Of a stretch of DNA of 64,000 bases, positions 27,310 to 38,245 are shown one piece after another. Source of the stretch: Agromyces sp. Leaf222. GTDB taxonomy: Bacteria > Actinomycetota > Actinomycetes > Actinomycetales > Microbacteriaceae. Within the stretch, counting starts at the first letter, position 1; every line of letters starts with the position of its first letter. The notes below the pieces were generated by a model. The model was not told where the DNA came from. It did not search any database and saw nothing but the letters and a program-made list of their open reading frames with translations. The stretch spans positions 507,414-571,413 of the forward strand of contig NZ_LMKQ01000002.1 of assembly GCF_001421565.1 (NCBI RefSeq), in the 5' to 3' direction. The position numbers and the translations under genes are program-made.

Positions 27310-27495
27310 GACTGCTCCCCAGAGGTTCGGACCTGTCGCTCGGAACTGACGCTCATGCTACTCACGCCCCGGCGCTCGCCACCGCAACCCGGAGACGGGA
27401 CATCCGTGTCGGCCCGCTCGGGATGCGGGCTTGGCGGTACGCTCCGATCGTGGGCACGCGGTCGAGTCGCGTGCACGAGCTCGCTGGAGGCTCCC

Positions 27496-28599
27496 GTGGC
27501 GCAATCGACATCACTCTCACGTATCGTCCGCCGTCCGATCGACGACCCCGAGGCGCGCGAATCCACCGCGCTGCTCGTCGGCACCGCCGCGTTCGTCGTC
27601 GGCACGATTCCCGCGATCCTCCTCTTCTGGGGCCGCGACCTCCCGATCTCCGGACGCGGCTCCTTCGGCGATGTCGCGGCGATCGGTGCGGCGGTCGCCG
27701 CCCTCCTCGCCTTCCTCTTCGGCTGCCTGCTGCGGAGGGCGCAACGGCTCGGCCCCGATCCCGCACAGCAGGCGGTTCCGGCCTGGCGGCGACTGCACTG
27801 GTTCGACGTCGCGGCGCTGTGCCTCGCGCACGCGGTCATCGCGCTGCTCGGCTGGGTGGGGCTCGCCGCCGTGTTCGGCGCGGGCTTCGAGGGGGCGCGG
27901 CTGTATTCCGTGACGGCGGCGATCCTCGTCGGGGTGGTCATGGCGATCACGGCGTACGCGGCGTTCCTGTCGGCGGTGAGCCTCACTCCCATGCTGCTCT
28001 CGATCGTGCTCGCGCTGTTCCTCGTCGTCGGCACCCTCGCGAGCACGCTCAGCGCGAGCGACCCGCTGTGGTGGCAGAAGAACCTCAGCACGCTCGGCAT
28101 CAGCGACGACATCTCGGCGCTGACGTTCAACCTCACGCTCATCATCGCGGGGGTGATGGTGACGACCATCTCGCACTATGCGACCGCGTGGCTTCCAGCC
28201 GTCACGCCGGCCGAGGCGCGCGGGCGCGCCCTCGTGCGACTCGCGCTGATCGTCATGGGAGTCCTGCTCGCGTGCGTCGGCATCTTCCCGGTCGACGAGT
28301 TCCTCGAGATCCACAACCTGTCGGCCACGGGCATGGCGATCGTCTACGTGGTGCTCGTCATCGCCCTGCGCGCACTGGTTCCGTCGATGCCGAGGGTGTT
28401 CCTCATGCTCGGCTACCTGTTCGTCGGCGTCATCGTGGTGCTCGCGGCGTTCTTCATCTCGGGCTACTACAACCTGACCGCGGTCGAGCTGGTCGCGTTC
28501 ACCCTCATCTTCGCGTGGCTGATCGTCTTCCTCCGCACCGCCGGGGCGATCGCGCCGGTGCCGGCATCCGACGAGCGGATGTCGGTCGCGCGGGCGTGA
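27496..28599 (+). CDS. DUF998-type multi-pass membrane protein
   Basis: A 367-residue protein with about ten predicted membrane helices spread over its length. The repeated pattern of helix pairs and the SASDPLWWQKNLSTLG segment in an outer loop (about residues 190-205) match DUF998-like or related proteins in Microbacteriaceae. There is no catalytic motif I recognise. The GTG at 27496 was chosen for the GGAGG site five bases upstream; the frame is open further upstream but lacks sense there. Confidence 0.72.
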   Translation: MAQSTSLSRIVRRPIDDPEARESTALLVGTAAFVVGTIPAILLFWGRDLPISGRGSFGDVAAIGAAVAALLAFLFGCLLRRAQRLGPDPAQQAVPAWRRLHWFDVAALCLAHAVIALLGWVGLAAVFGAGFEGARLYSVTAAILVGVVMAITAYAAFLSAVSLTPMLLSIVLALFLVVGTLASTLSASDPLWWQKNLSTLGISDDISALTFNLTLIIAGVMVTTISHYATAWLPAVTPAEARGRALVRLALIVMGVLLACVGIFPVDEFLEIHNLSATGMAIVYVVLVIALRALVPSMPRVFLMLGYLFVGVIVVLAAFFISGYYNLTAVELVAFTLIFAWLIVFLRTAGAIAPVPASDERMSVARA

Positions 28600-28625
28600 T
28601 GCACCCGCAGGGCGACCGGGCGGAC

Positions 28626-28991
28626 CTACTTCGGGTCGATGCGCAGGGTGGTCGCCTTCACGGCGGCGCTCATGAGCGACTGGGTCGCTGAGCCGTTCCC
28701 GTACTTGGCGAAGTACGCCTCGTCGAGCTCGCGTTCGTGCGAGTCGTCGCGGGTGTAGGTGACGTCGCGGGTCTGACCGCCCCAGCTGACGGTGCCGTCC
28801 GAGTTGCGTGTCACGCCCCGGTACCACCCGCCCTCGGGTCCGCGCACCGATCGCGCGTAGAGGGCGCCGTCGACGACGGCGTGCCAGATGATGACGGGCG
28901 TGCGCAGGGATCCGTCGTCGCGGCGGCCGGCGACGCGGATCTCTCCGACGCGGTCGAGCTCGCCGAGCTCGGCGGGGGTCCAGGTGCTCAT
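28626..28991 (-). CDS. DUF2255 family protein
   Basis: A 121-residue protein with the DUF2255 pattern: WTPAELGELDRVGEIRVAG at the start, then TPVIIWHAVVDGALYARSVRG and a C-terminal YFAKYGNGS segment. The fold is related to the flavin or F420-binding split barrel, so it may be a small redox protein, but no activity is established. It is convergent with the preceding membrane protein and divergent from the dehydrogenase. Confidence 0.8.
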   Translation of the reverse strand: MSTWTPAELGELDRVGEIRVAGRRDDGSLRTPVIIWHAVVDGALYARSVRGPEGGWYRGVTRNSDGTVSWGGQTRDVTYTRDDSHERELDEAYFAKYGNGSATQSLMSAAVKATTLRIDPK

Positions 28992-29115
28992 GAGTGCTCC
29001 TTCCGTGGCATCCTCAGCCCATCATGCTCGGTGCGCTCGCCGCGAGGCAGGGTCTGCGAGTACCGGTCTCGGCAGGGACTCCCGCGGGTGCGCGCGCGAG
29101 CATTGGATGGAACGC

Positions 29116-31192
<2,077 letters not shown>

Positions 31193-31249
31193 CCCGGCTG
31201 CCCGAGACGAGACCACCACGACCACGCACGACCACGAAGGAGCACCACG

Positions 31250-31669
31250 ATGAGCACCGAACTGCAACCGAAGGCGCCGACGGTGAAGGGACCAGAGGCC
31301 TGGTTCACGGGCGACGTGTACTTCAACGCCTACTACGCCGGTGAGGAGCCCTCGCGCGCGCGACTGAACCTCGTGCGGTTCACGCCCGGCGCGCACACGG
31401 CCTGGCACCGGCACGCCGTCGGGCAGACGCTGCACGTGACCGAGGGCCTCGGCTACGTGCAGAGCCGCGGTGAGGAGCTCATCGTGCTGCACCCGGGCGA
31501 CACCGTGTACACCCCGCCGGGCGAGTGGCACTGGCACGGCGCAACGGCCGAGCACTTCATGTGCCACCTCGCGCTCTGGGAGTCGCCGGGCACCGGCGAG
31601 CCCGAGACCGAGTGGGGCGACCTGCTCACCGACGGCGAGTACCCCGCGAAGGTTCCGCCGGTCGAGTAG
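31250..31669 (+). CDS. Cupin domain protein
   Basis: A 139-residue single-domain cupin. Motif 1 is PGAHTAWHRHAVGQTLHVTEG (metal-ligand histidines and a Glu-equivalent position) and motif 2 is HPGDTVYTPPGEWHWHG. This carboxymuconolactone/quercetin-type small cupin commonly accompanies aldo/keto reductases. AAGGAG lies before the ATG. It ends the three-gene set. Confidence 0.88.
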   Translation: MSTELQPKAPTVKGPEAWFTGDVYFNAYYAGEEPSRARLNLVRFTPGAHTAWHRHAVGQTLHVTEGLGYVQSRGEELIVLHPGDTVYTPPGEWHWHGATAEHFMCHLALWESPGTGEPETEWGDLLTDGEYPAKVPPVE

Positions 31670-31682
31670 GCGCGTCAGCGCC

Positions 31683-31746
31683 GTATCGAGACCCGTGACC
31701 GCTTCGCGGCGCAGGTCTCGATACGCTCCTTCGTCGCTACTCGACC
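31683..31746. repeat. Intergenic inverted repeat (REP-like element / bidirectional terminator)
   Basis: GTATCGAGACC (31683-31693) and GGTCTCGATAC (31714-31724) form a perfect 11-bp stem with a 20-base loop. The right half continues as a second arm ending GCTACTCGACC. Sequences of the type GGTCTCGATACGC...CTACTCGACC recur between genes in Microbacteriaceae. It sits between the convergent cupin and MmyB genes, reaching nine bases into the latter's 3' end, and could end both transcripts. Confidence 0.65.
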
Positions 31747-32651
31747 GACGAGGCCGACGAGGCCGGCGTGGTCGGCCTGGTCGGCTCGTCGGCCGTGAGC
31801 GCCGCGGTGTTCGTCGCCGCCCACGACGCGAGCAGCTTCAGCGCATCGGCCGAGGCGGATCCGGCCGGGGCCGTGTACACGTTCAGCACGAGGCCGGGTT
31901 CGCTCGGCAGGTCCATCGACTCGTAGTGCAGGTCGAGGTCGCCCACGACCGGGTGGTGCAGGCGCTTGAGCCCGCTGCGGTGGAACTTCACGTCGCGCGA
32001 CGCCCACCGCTCGCGGAACAGCTCGCTCTGCGTCGAGAGCTCGCCGACCAGCCTGATGAGGTCGGGATCGTGCGGGTTGCGCCCGGCCTCGAGCCGCAGC
32101 ATCGCGGCGGCGTCGTGCGTGTTCTGGTCGTAGTCGCGCCAGAACTCCCGTGCGGCCGGGTTCAGGTAGGCGAAGCGGGTCGTGTTCACGGGCCTGCGCG
32201 GGTCGTCGAAGACGGGGGAGTAGAGCGCACGGGCGAGCCGGTTCGCGGCGATGATGTCGTGGCGCCCATTGCGCACCCAGGCCGGCGCGTCGCCGATGGC
32301 GTCGAGCACCTGCAGCACCGACGGGCGCACCGTCGTCTTCGGCCTGGGCGCACGCGTGCGGCCGGGGCCGGCGGCTCGGGCGAGGTCGAAGAGGTACTCG
32401 CGCTCGGCCTCGTCGAGCTGGAGCGTGCGCGCGAGCGAGTCGAGCACGCTCTCGGACGCCCCGGCGAGGTCGCCCCGCTCGAGCCGCACGTAGTAGTCGA
32501 CCGAGACGCCCGCGAGCATCGCCACCTCTTCGCGGCGGAGGCCGGGCACGCGACGGTTGCCACCGTACGCCGGAAGCCCGGCCTGGTCCGGCGTGATGCG
32601 GGCGCGCCTGGAACTCAGGAACTCCCGGATGTCGGCGCGCACGTCTCCCAT
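31737..32651 (-). CDS. XRE/MmyB-type transcriptional regulator
   Basis: A 304-residue regulator: N-terminal XRE helix-turn-helix (PGLRREEVAMLAGVSVDYYV, about 36-55, then RLERG) and a C-terminal MmyB-like ligand-binding domain (about 110-285) with NTTRFAYLNPAAREFWRDYD and LHYESMDLPSEPGLVLNVYT, a PAS-like fold that can bind fatty acids. Such regulators usually control an adjacent oxidoreductase, here the dehydrogenase, aldo/keto reductase and cupin genes on the opposite strand. Confidence 0.9.
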   Translation of the reverse strand: MGDVRADIREFLSSRRARITPDQAGLPAYGGNRRVPGLRREEVAMLAGVSVDYYVRLERGDLAGASESVLDSLARTLQLDEAEREYLFDLARAAGPGRTRAPRPKTTVRPSVLQVLDAIGDAPAWVRNGRHDIIAANRLARALYSPVFDDPRRPVNTTRFAYLNPAAREFWRDYDQNTHDAAAMLRLEAGRNPHDPDLIRLVGELSTQSELFRERWASRDVKFHRSGLKRLHHPVVGDLDLHYESMDLPSEPGLVLNVYTAPAGSASADALKLLASWAATNTAALTADEPTRPTTPASSASSVE

Positions 32652-32807
32652 GCCACAACGCTACGTCGACCCGCCCGCCGATGGGAGGCCCTGCGGGTAC
32701 CTCGTTCGCGGCCGCGGCGAACCAGTCGTGCCCGCAGGAGCGGCTGCTAGCGTGGTTCGCTGCCACGCGGCATCCGCTGCGCCGCGGTCGGCGGAAGGCG
32801 GGGACGC

Positions 32808-33347
32808 ATGCTCGAACCGGTTGAGCTCGACGGCGGCGTGGTCGTGCGCTCGCTCGCGGCGGGCGACGGACCCGCGCTCGCGGCGGCCTACCTGCGCAAT
32901 CGCGCGCACCTGGCGCCGTGGGAGCCCGAGCGCACCGAGTCGTTCTTCAAGGTCGCGACGCATGAGCGCGAGGTGCTCGCCACGCTCGCCCGGGTCGACG
33001 CCGGCACGGCGATCCCGCTCGTGCTGGTCGACGGCGACGAGATCATCGGCCGCGTGAACCTCTCGGACATCGTGCGCGGCGCGTTCCAGAACGCGCATCT
33101 CGGCTACTGGATCGACCATCGCCACACGGGCAGGGGCCTGGCGACGACGGCGACCGGCGTGGCCGTGCATGCGGCTCGCGCGGCCGGCCTGCACCGGGTG
33201 CAGGCCGGCACGCTCGTGCACAATGCCGCCTCGCAAGCCGTGCTGGAGCGCAACGGGTTCGAGCGCTTCGGGCTCGCCCACCGCTACCTGCGCATCGCGG
33301 GCCGCTGGCAGGACCACGTGCTCTTCGAGCGGATCATCGAGGACTGA
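32808..33347 (+). CDS. GNAT N-acetyltransferase, RimJ/RimL type
   Basis: A 179-residue acetyltransferase with the RimJ/RimL layout: RSLAAGDGPALAAAYLRNR at the start, HLGYWIDHRHTGRGLATTAT carrying the acetyl-CoA P-loop (about residues 99-118), and AASQAVLERNGFERFG before the C-terminus. It probably acetylates a protein N-terminus or a small amine. It is monocistronic. Confidence 0.88.
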   Translation: MLEPVELDGGVVVRSLAAGDGPALAAAYLRNRAHLAPWEPERTESFFKVATHEREVLATLARVDAGTAIPLVLVDGDEIIGRVNLSDIVRGAFQNAHLGYWIDHRHTGRGLATTATGVAVHAARAAGLHRVQAGTLVHNAASQAVLERNGFERFGLAHRYLRIAGRWQDHVLFERIIED

Positions 33348-33483
33348 GCACGTCCGGGGCGCCGGCCGGGGGCGTCGGCCGGGGGCGCAGCCCTGCAGCG
33401 GCGGCGGCACTCGAGTGTTTCGATCGTGTGAAGGCCGGTCCGAACGTCCCTCGGGGGCTTGACCACCGCACCCGTGGCGTGAG

Positions 33484-33528
33484 TAATATGTCACCCACTA
33501 CAAAGTGCCGTAGTGTGATGTGTCACAC
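33484..33528. promoter_or_regulatory. Two candidate GntR/FCD operator sites upstream of the GH127 gene
   Basis: TAATATGTCAC (33484-33494) is identical, on the other strand, to GTGACATATTA in the palindrome at 44618-44632. A second site, GTGTGA-TGTG-TCACAC (33513-33528), is a perfect inverted repeat and also contains GTCAC. Both fit the GT-N-AC core of FadR/FCD-type GntR operators. They lie 24 to 68 bases before the GH127 ATG, over the likely promoter. Confidence 0.6.
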
Positions 33529-33551
33529 GGTACAGAAGGGCCTGAATCGTC

Positions 33552-35528
33552 ATGACAGACAACGCCGTCGCGTCCGCAGCGCACGTCACCCGCCTCCGGC
33601 GCGCGGCCGTCGCCCCCATCGCGGGCCGTCGAGCGCCGCTCGGAACCGACGCCGTGACGATCACCGGCGGCGTGCTCGCGACCTGGCAGCGCCGCAACCG
33701 CGACGAGACCGTGCCGCACACGCTCGGCGAGCTCCTGGCTGCCGGCAACCTCGACAACCTGCGGCGCATCGCCCGGCCCGAGACCCTCGCCGACACGGCC
33801 TACCGCGGCCGCTACCCGTTCCTCGACACCGACGTCTTCAAGACGCTCGAGGGCCTGGCCTACGAACTCGCACGGCCGGAGGGCACCCGAGCGGATGCCG
33901 CGACCGAGGCCTTCTACGAGGAGGCCGTCGCCCTCATCGAGGGCGCGCAGCGCGCCGACGGCTACCTGAACTCCTACTACCAGGCGCCCGACGTGCCCAA
34001 GGAACCGTGGGAGGACCTGGCCTGGGGACACGAGCTCTACAACCTGGGGCACCTCATCCAGGCGGCCGTCGCCGCCTCCCGCCAGCTCGGCGACGACCGA
34101 CTCCTCGCGGTCGCGCGCCGCTTCGCCGACCTCGCCGTCGATCGCTTCGGACCGACGGGAGAAGACGTCGTCTGCGGTCACCCCGAGATCGAGATGGCGC
34201 TCGTCGAGCTCACCCGCGAGACCGGCGACGAGCGCTACCTCGACCTGTCGCGGCGCTTCATCGACCGCCGGGGGCGGGGCACGGTCGAGCTGCGCGTGTT
34301 CCCGGCCGAGTACTTCCAGGACAGCGCGCCGCTCCGCGAACTCGATGCTGTGACCGGTCACGCCGTGCGCATGACCTACCTCACCGCAGGAGCCGCCGAC
34401 GTGGCGCTCGAGCTGGGCGACGCCTCGCTCGCCGGCGCCCTGCACCGGCTCTGGGGCGACATGCTCGACTCGAAGCTCTACATCACGGGCGGCCTCGGCT
34501 CCCGCCATTCCGACGAGGCCATCGGCGACCGCTTCGAGCTGCCCTCCGAGCGCTCCTACAGCGAGACATGCGCGGCGATCGCGACCATGCAGTGGGCGTG
34601 GCGCATGTACCTCGGCTCGGGCGAGGCGGCCTCCCTCGACACCTTCGAGACCGTGCTCTACAACGCCTACGCCGCCGGCCTCAGCGATGACGGCCGGGCG
34701 TTCTTCTACGACAACCCGCTGCAGCGCCGGCCCGACCACCAGCAGCGCACGGGCGCCGAGCCCGAGGGCGAGCTGCTGCGCCGCGGCTGGTTCGTCTGCC
34801 CCTGCTGCCCGCCGAACATCATCCGCTGGACCGCCGAGCTGCAGGACCACCTCGCCGTGCTCGACGGCGAGACGCTGCACCTCGCCCAGTACGCCACCTC
34901 GAGCATCGAGGTCGACGGGCTGGGCCTCGAGGTCACGACCGACTACCCGTGGGACGAGCGCGTCGTCATCGACGTGCGCGCCGCCGACGGGAGCACGCGC
35001 CTGGCCCTGCGCATCCCCGCCTGGTGCCGCGGCGCGAGCCTCGCGATCAACGAAGAGCAGGTCGAGGCGGATGCCGCGGCCGGCTGGCTGCACGTCGACC
35101 GGGCGCTCGCGGCGGGCGACCGCCTCGAACTCGTGCTCCCGATGCCGGTTCGCGCGCACGGCGCCGACCCCCGCGTCGACGGCCTGCGGGCGTCGCTCGC
35201 GGTCGCCCGCGGCCCGATCGTCTACTGCGCCGAGCAGGGCGACAACGACGCCGACCTCGACCTCGTGTCGCTCGCGCCGGCCGACGTGCGCGCCGCGCGC
35301 GCCGAGATCCGCCGCGTCACCCCGAACAGCGAGGCGGTGACCCGCGTCGTCACCGTCGCCGCGAGCGTCGACCCCGTGCCGGCCGACGGGCTCTACCCCG
35401 AGCTCACCGCCGGCGACCAGGAGACGGATGCCGCGGCATCCGGAACCACCACCGTCACGCTCGTGCCCTACCACCTCTGGGGCAACCGCGGGGCGGCGGC
35501 CATGCGCGTCTGGTTGCGCCGGGCCTGA
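33552..35528 (+). CDS. Glycoside hydrolase family 127, beta-L-arabinofuranosidase
   Basis: A 658-residue enzyme, the length of Bifidobacterium longum HypBA1. GH127 cuts beta-L-arabinofuranose from hydroxyproline-linked arabino-oligosaccharides of plant glycoproteins. The active site is present: acid/base Glu322, and zinc and nucleophile ligands Glu338 and Cys340 (SYSETC) with Cys418 and Cys419 (CPCCPP), one residue from the HypBA1 numbering. An (alpha/alpha)6 barrel is followed by C-terminal beta-sandwiches. No signal peptide is seen, so it acts in the cytosol, after uptake. It heads the locus running to 51207, with GntR-type sites upstream and the peptide importer 60 bases downstream. Confidence 0.93.
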   Translation: MTDNAVASAAHVTRLRRAAVAPIAGRRAPLGTDAVTITGGVLATWQRRNRDETVPHTLGELLAAGNLDNLRRIARPETLADTAYRGRYPFLDTDVFKTLEGLAYELARPEGTRADAATEAFYEEAVALIEGAQRADGYLNSYYQAPDVPKEPWEDLAWGHELYNLGHLIQAAVAASRQLGDDRLLAVARRFADLAVDRFGPTGEDVVCGHPEIEMALVELTRETGDERYLDLSRRFIDRRGRGTVELRVFPAEYFQDSAPLRELDAVTGHAVRMTYLTAGAADVALELGDASLAGALHRLWGDMLDSKLYITGGLGSRHSDEAIGDRFELPSERSYSETCAAIATMQWAWRMYLGSGEAASLDTFETVLYNAYAAGLSDDGRAFFYDNPLQRRPDHQQRTGAEPEGELLRRGWFVCPCCPPNIIRWTAELQDHLAVLDGETLHLAQYATSSIEVDGLGLEVTTDYPWDERVVIDVRAADGSTRLALRIPAWCRGASLAINEEQVEADAAAGWLHVDRALAAGDRLELVLPMPVRAHGADPRVDGLRASLAVARGPIVYCAEQGDNDADLDLVSLAPADVRAARAEIRRVTPNSEAVTRVVTVAASVDPVPADGLYPELTAGDQETDAAASGTTTVTLVPYHLWGNRGAAAMRVWLRRA

Positions 35529-35588
35529 ACGGCCGAGAACCGAAGCACCCCTACAGCTGCACCCGAACGAAGAGAGAGAACAGAGAGT

Positions 35589-37280
35589 ATGAAGCGACGC
35601 ACAGCGTTCCTCGGACTCGCCATCGCGACGTCCCTCGCCCTGGCGGGCTGCACCGCCTCGAACACCGGTTCGGGGGCGACCGGGGGAGTCTCGGGCGAAC
35701 CGGTCGAGGGCGGCACCCTGCACGTGCTGCAGAACACGGACTTCTCGCACCTCGACCCCGCGCAGGGCTTCGACGGCGGCGTGAACAACTTCTACCGCCT
35801 CATCTACCGCACGCTCACGACGCAGGGCGTCGGCGAGGGCGCCGAGGGCACCGAGATCGTGCCCGACCTCGCGACCGACACGGGCACGCCGAACGAGGAC
35901 GCGACCGTCTGGACCTTCACCCTGAAGGACGACGTCTTCTTCGAGGACGGCACGCCCATCACGAGCGCCGACGTGAAGTTCGGCGTCGAGCGCTCGCTCG
36001 ACCCCTCGATCTCGATCGGGTCGCCCTACGCGAAGATCGTGCTCGACATGCCCGACGACTACCAGGGCTACTACATCTCGGGGCCGCTCGACACGATCGA
36101 GACCCCCGATGAGAAGACCATCGTCTTCCACCTCAACCAGCCCTACGCCGACTTCGCCGCGGTCGTCGGGCAGGCGCCGTTCACGCCGTTCCCGGCCGAC
36201 GCCGACGTCACGACCACCTCGATCGACCAGCAGCCGATCGCCTCCGGCCCGTACCGGGTCACCGAGTACCAGCGCGGCAGCACCCTCGTGCTCGAGCGTA
36301 ACGACTACTGGGATGCCGCGACCGACGACGTGCGCACCGCCGCACCCGACTCGTTCGAGTGGACCTTCGGCCTCGACGCCGCCACGATCGACGAGCGCAT
36401 GATCGCCGACCAGGGCGCCGACCAGGACGCGATCGCCGGATCCGTGCAGGCCGCCTCGATCTCGCGCATCCAGACGCCCGAGATCCAGGAGCGCACGATC
36501 CAGGGCCTGCAGGGCTGCACGACCTACATGCCGCTGAACACGACCAAGCCCGGCATGGACGACCCGCGCGTGCGCCAGGCGATCAACCTCGCCGTCGACA
36601 AGCAGGCCGTCAAGGACGGCACCGGCGGCAGCCAGCTCGCCGACATCGCCACCACGATGATGCCGCCCACCGTCGCGGGCTTCACCGAGTTCGACCTCTA
36701 CCCGAGCGAGGACTCGAAGGGCGATCCCGAGGCCGCGAAGGCGCTGCTCGCCGAGGCGGGCTACCCCGACGGGTTCGAGTTCACCCTCGACATCCGCAAC
36801 AACCCGAAGATGCAGGCGCAGGCCGAGGCGATCCAGCAGGCGCTCGCGAAGGCCGACATCACGGTCGACTTCAACCTCATCGACTCGGCGACCTTCTACG
36901 AGGTCATCGGCACGACGTCGCAGCAGCACGACGCGGCGATCACGGGCTGGTGCCCGGACTGGGCCTCGGGCGCGACCTTCCTGCCGCCGATCTTCGAGGG
37001 CACCCAGATCTTCGAGAAGGGCAACTCGAACGTCGCCCAGCTGAATGACCCGGCCGTCAACGAGCGCATGACCGAGATCCGCGCGATGACCGACGTCGAC
37101 GAGGCCAATGCGGCCTGGGGCGCGCTCGACGAGCAGATCATGGAGCTCGCCCCCGCGGTGCCGCTCCTCTTCGAGAAGGCCGTCATGGTCGTCGGCTCGA
37201 ACATCGCGGGCGCATACGCGCACGCGGGCTTCTCGGGCGGCATCGACTACGTGTCGGTCGGCCTGGCCAGCACCGACTGA
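35589..37280 (+). CDS. dppA: Peptide ABC transporter substrate-binding lipoprotein
   Basis: A 563-residue SBP family 5 lipoprotein. Signal peptide MKRRTAFLGLAIATSLALAG ends at lipobox LAGC with Cys21. Body motifs include LKDDVFFEDGTPITSADVKF and AINLAVDKQAV, usual for DppA/OppA. As first transporter gene after the GH127 gene, it likely captures hydroxyproline-rich peptides or glycopeptides outside the cell. The permease start lies five bases after its stop. Confidence 0.92.
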   Translation: MKRRTAFLGLAIATSLALAGCTASNTGSGATGGVSGEPVEGGTLHVLQNTDFSHLDPAQGFDGGVNNFYRLIYRTLTTQGVGEGAEGTEIVPDLATDTGTPNEDATVWTFTLKDDVFFEDGTPITSADVKFGVERSLDPSISIGSPYAKIVLDMPDDYQGYYISGPLDTIETPDEKTIVFHLNQPYADFAAVVGQAPFTPFPADADVTTTSIDQQPIASGPYRVTEYQRGSTLVLERNDYWDAATDDVRTAAPDSFEWTFGLDAATIDERMIADQGADQDAIAGSVQAASISRIQTPEIQERTIQGLQGCTTYMPLNTTKPGMDDPRVRQAINLAVDKQAVKDGTGGSQLADIATTMMPPTVAGFTEFDLYPSEDSKGDPEAAKALLAEAGYPDGFEFTLDIRNNPKMQAQAEAIQQALAKADITVDFNLIDSATFYEVIGTTSQQHDAAITGWCPDWASGATFLPPIFEGTQIFEKGNSNVAQLNDPAVNERMTEIRAMTDVDEANAAWGALDEQIMELAPAVPLLFEKAVMVVGSNIAGAYAHAGFSGGIDYVSVGLASTD

Positions 37281-37285
37281 GCCTG

Positions 37286-38245
37286 ATGTCGACGGTTCCC
37301 AGCGAGCTGGCCGTCGAGACGGAGCCGAAGGGGGTGCTGCCCACTGGCAGCGCCCCCACCCCCGCTCGACGCGTGATCGCCACGCTCAGAAAGTCCCCGG
37401 CAGTCGTCATCAGCGTCTGCATCATCGTGTTCATCGTGCTGCTCGCGGTGTTCGCACCCGTGCTCTCGGCGATCACCGGCTGGGGCCCGTACGACTACGA
37501 TCCGTCCGCGATCGACTCCGACCTCGGCGGCATCCCCATCGGCCCGTTCGGCGGCATCAGCGCCGAGCACTGGCTCGGCGTCGAACCGGGCAACGGGCGC
37601 GACATCCTCGTGCGCGTCGCCTACGGCGCCAGGGTCTCGCTCATGATCGCCGTCTCGGCCACGCTCATCACGACCACGTTCGGCGTGGTCATGGGCATGA
37701 TCGCCGGCTTCTTCGGCGGGCTCGCCGACCAGATCATCTCGCGCGTCATGGACTTCCTCATGGCATTCCCCTCGCTCATCTTCATGATCGCGCTGCTCTC
37801 GGCGCTGCCCGCAGGCAACCGACCCGTGCTGCTCGTGCTCGTGCTCAGCATCTTCGGGTGGCCGTACACCGCTCGCGTCATCCGGGGGCAGACGATGTCC
37901 CTGCGCAACTCGGAGTTCGTCGAGGCGGCCAGGGCATCGGGCGCGAGGCCCGTGAGGATCGCCTTCCGCGAGGTGCTCCCGAACCTGAGAGGCACCATCA
38001 TCGTGCTCGCGACGCTCGCCGTGCCGAGCTACATCGGCACCGAGGCGGGGCTCTCCTTCCTCGGCGTCGGCGTCATGCCGCCGACGCCCTCATGGGGCCA
38101 GATGATCTCGACCGCGGTCGGCTGGTACGCCGTCGACCCGATGTTCTTCCTCATTCCCGGCACGTTCCTGTTCCTCACGGTGTTCTCGTTCACCGTGCTG
38201 GGCGACAACCTGCGCCGCGTGCTCGATGCGGGTGATGCCGCGTGA
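37286..38245 (+). CDS. dppC: Peptide ABC transporter permease, DppC type
   Basis: A 319-residue permease with an N-terminal cytoplasmic tail, first membrane segment at about 38-60, a longer periplasmic loop, HWLGVEPGNGRDILVRVAYG (the DppC GTDxxGRD-like motif) and four or five more segments. The EAA loop is EAARASGARPVRIAFREVLPN (about 213). It precedes DppB in this operon, the reverse of the more common order. Confidence 0.92.
   Translation: MSTVPSELAVETEPKGVLPTGSAPTPARRVIATLRKSPAVVISVCIIVFIVLLAVFAPVLSAITGWGPYDYDPSAIDSDLGGIPIGPFGGISAEHWLGVEPGNGRDILVRVAYGARVSLMIAVSATLITTTFGVVMGMIAGFFGGLADQIISRVMDFLMAFPSLIFMIALLSALPAGNRPVLLVLVLSIFGWPYTARVIRGQTMSLRNSEFVEAARASGARPVRIAFREVLPNLRGTIIVLATLAVPSYIGTEAGLSFLGVGVMPPTPSWGQMISTAVGWYAVDPMFFLIPGTFLFLTVFSFTVLGDNLRRVLDAGDAA

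Noticed and set aside
26263..27495. Open frame joined to the front of the multi-pass membrane protein
   Set aside because: It overlaps the DUF2252 gene on the other strand and has no sense of its own; the GTG at 27496 with GGAGG marks the real start.
33357..33400. Direct repeat of GGCCGGGGGCG before the GH127 promoter
   Set aside because: Two copies of a low-complexity GC stretch; no dyad or spacing that suggests a protein site.
33498..37223. 1241-residue minus-strand open frame across GH127 and the binding protein
   Set aside because: It spans two real plus-strand genes and their gap, and consists of Arg/Asp/Val-rich sequence without a domain; a GC-rich shadow.
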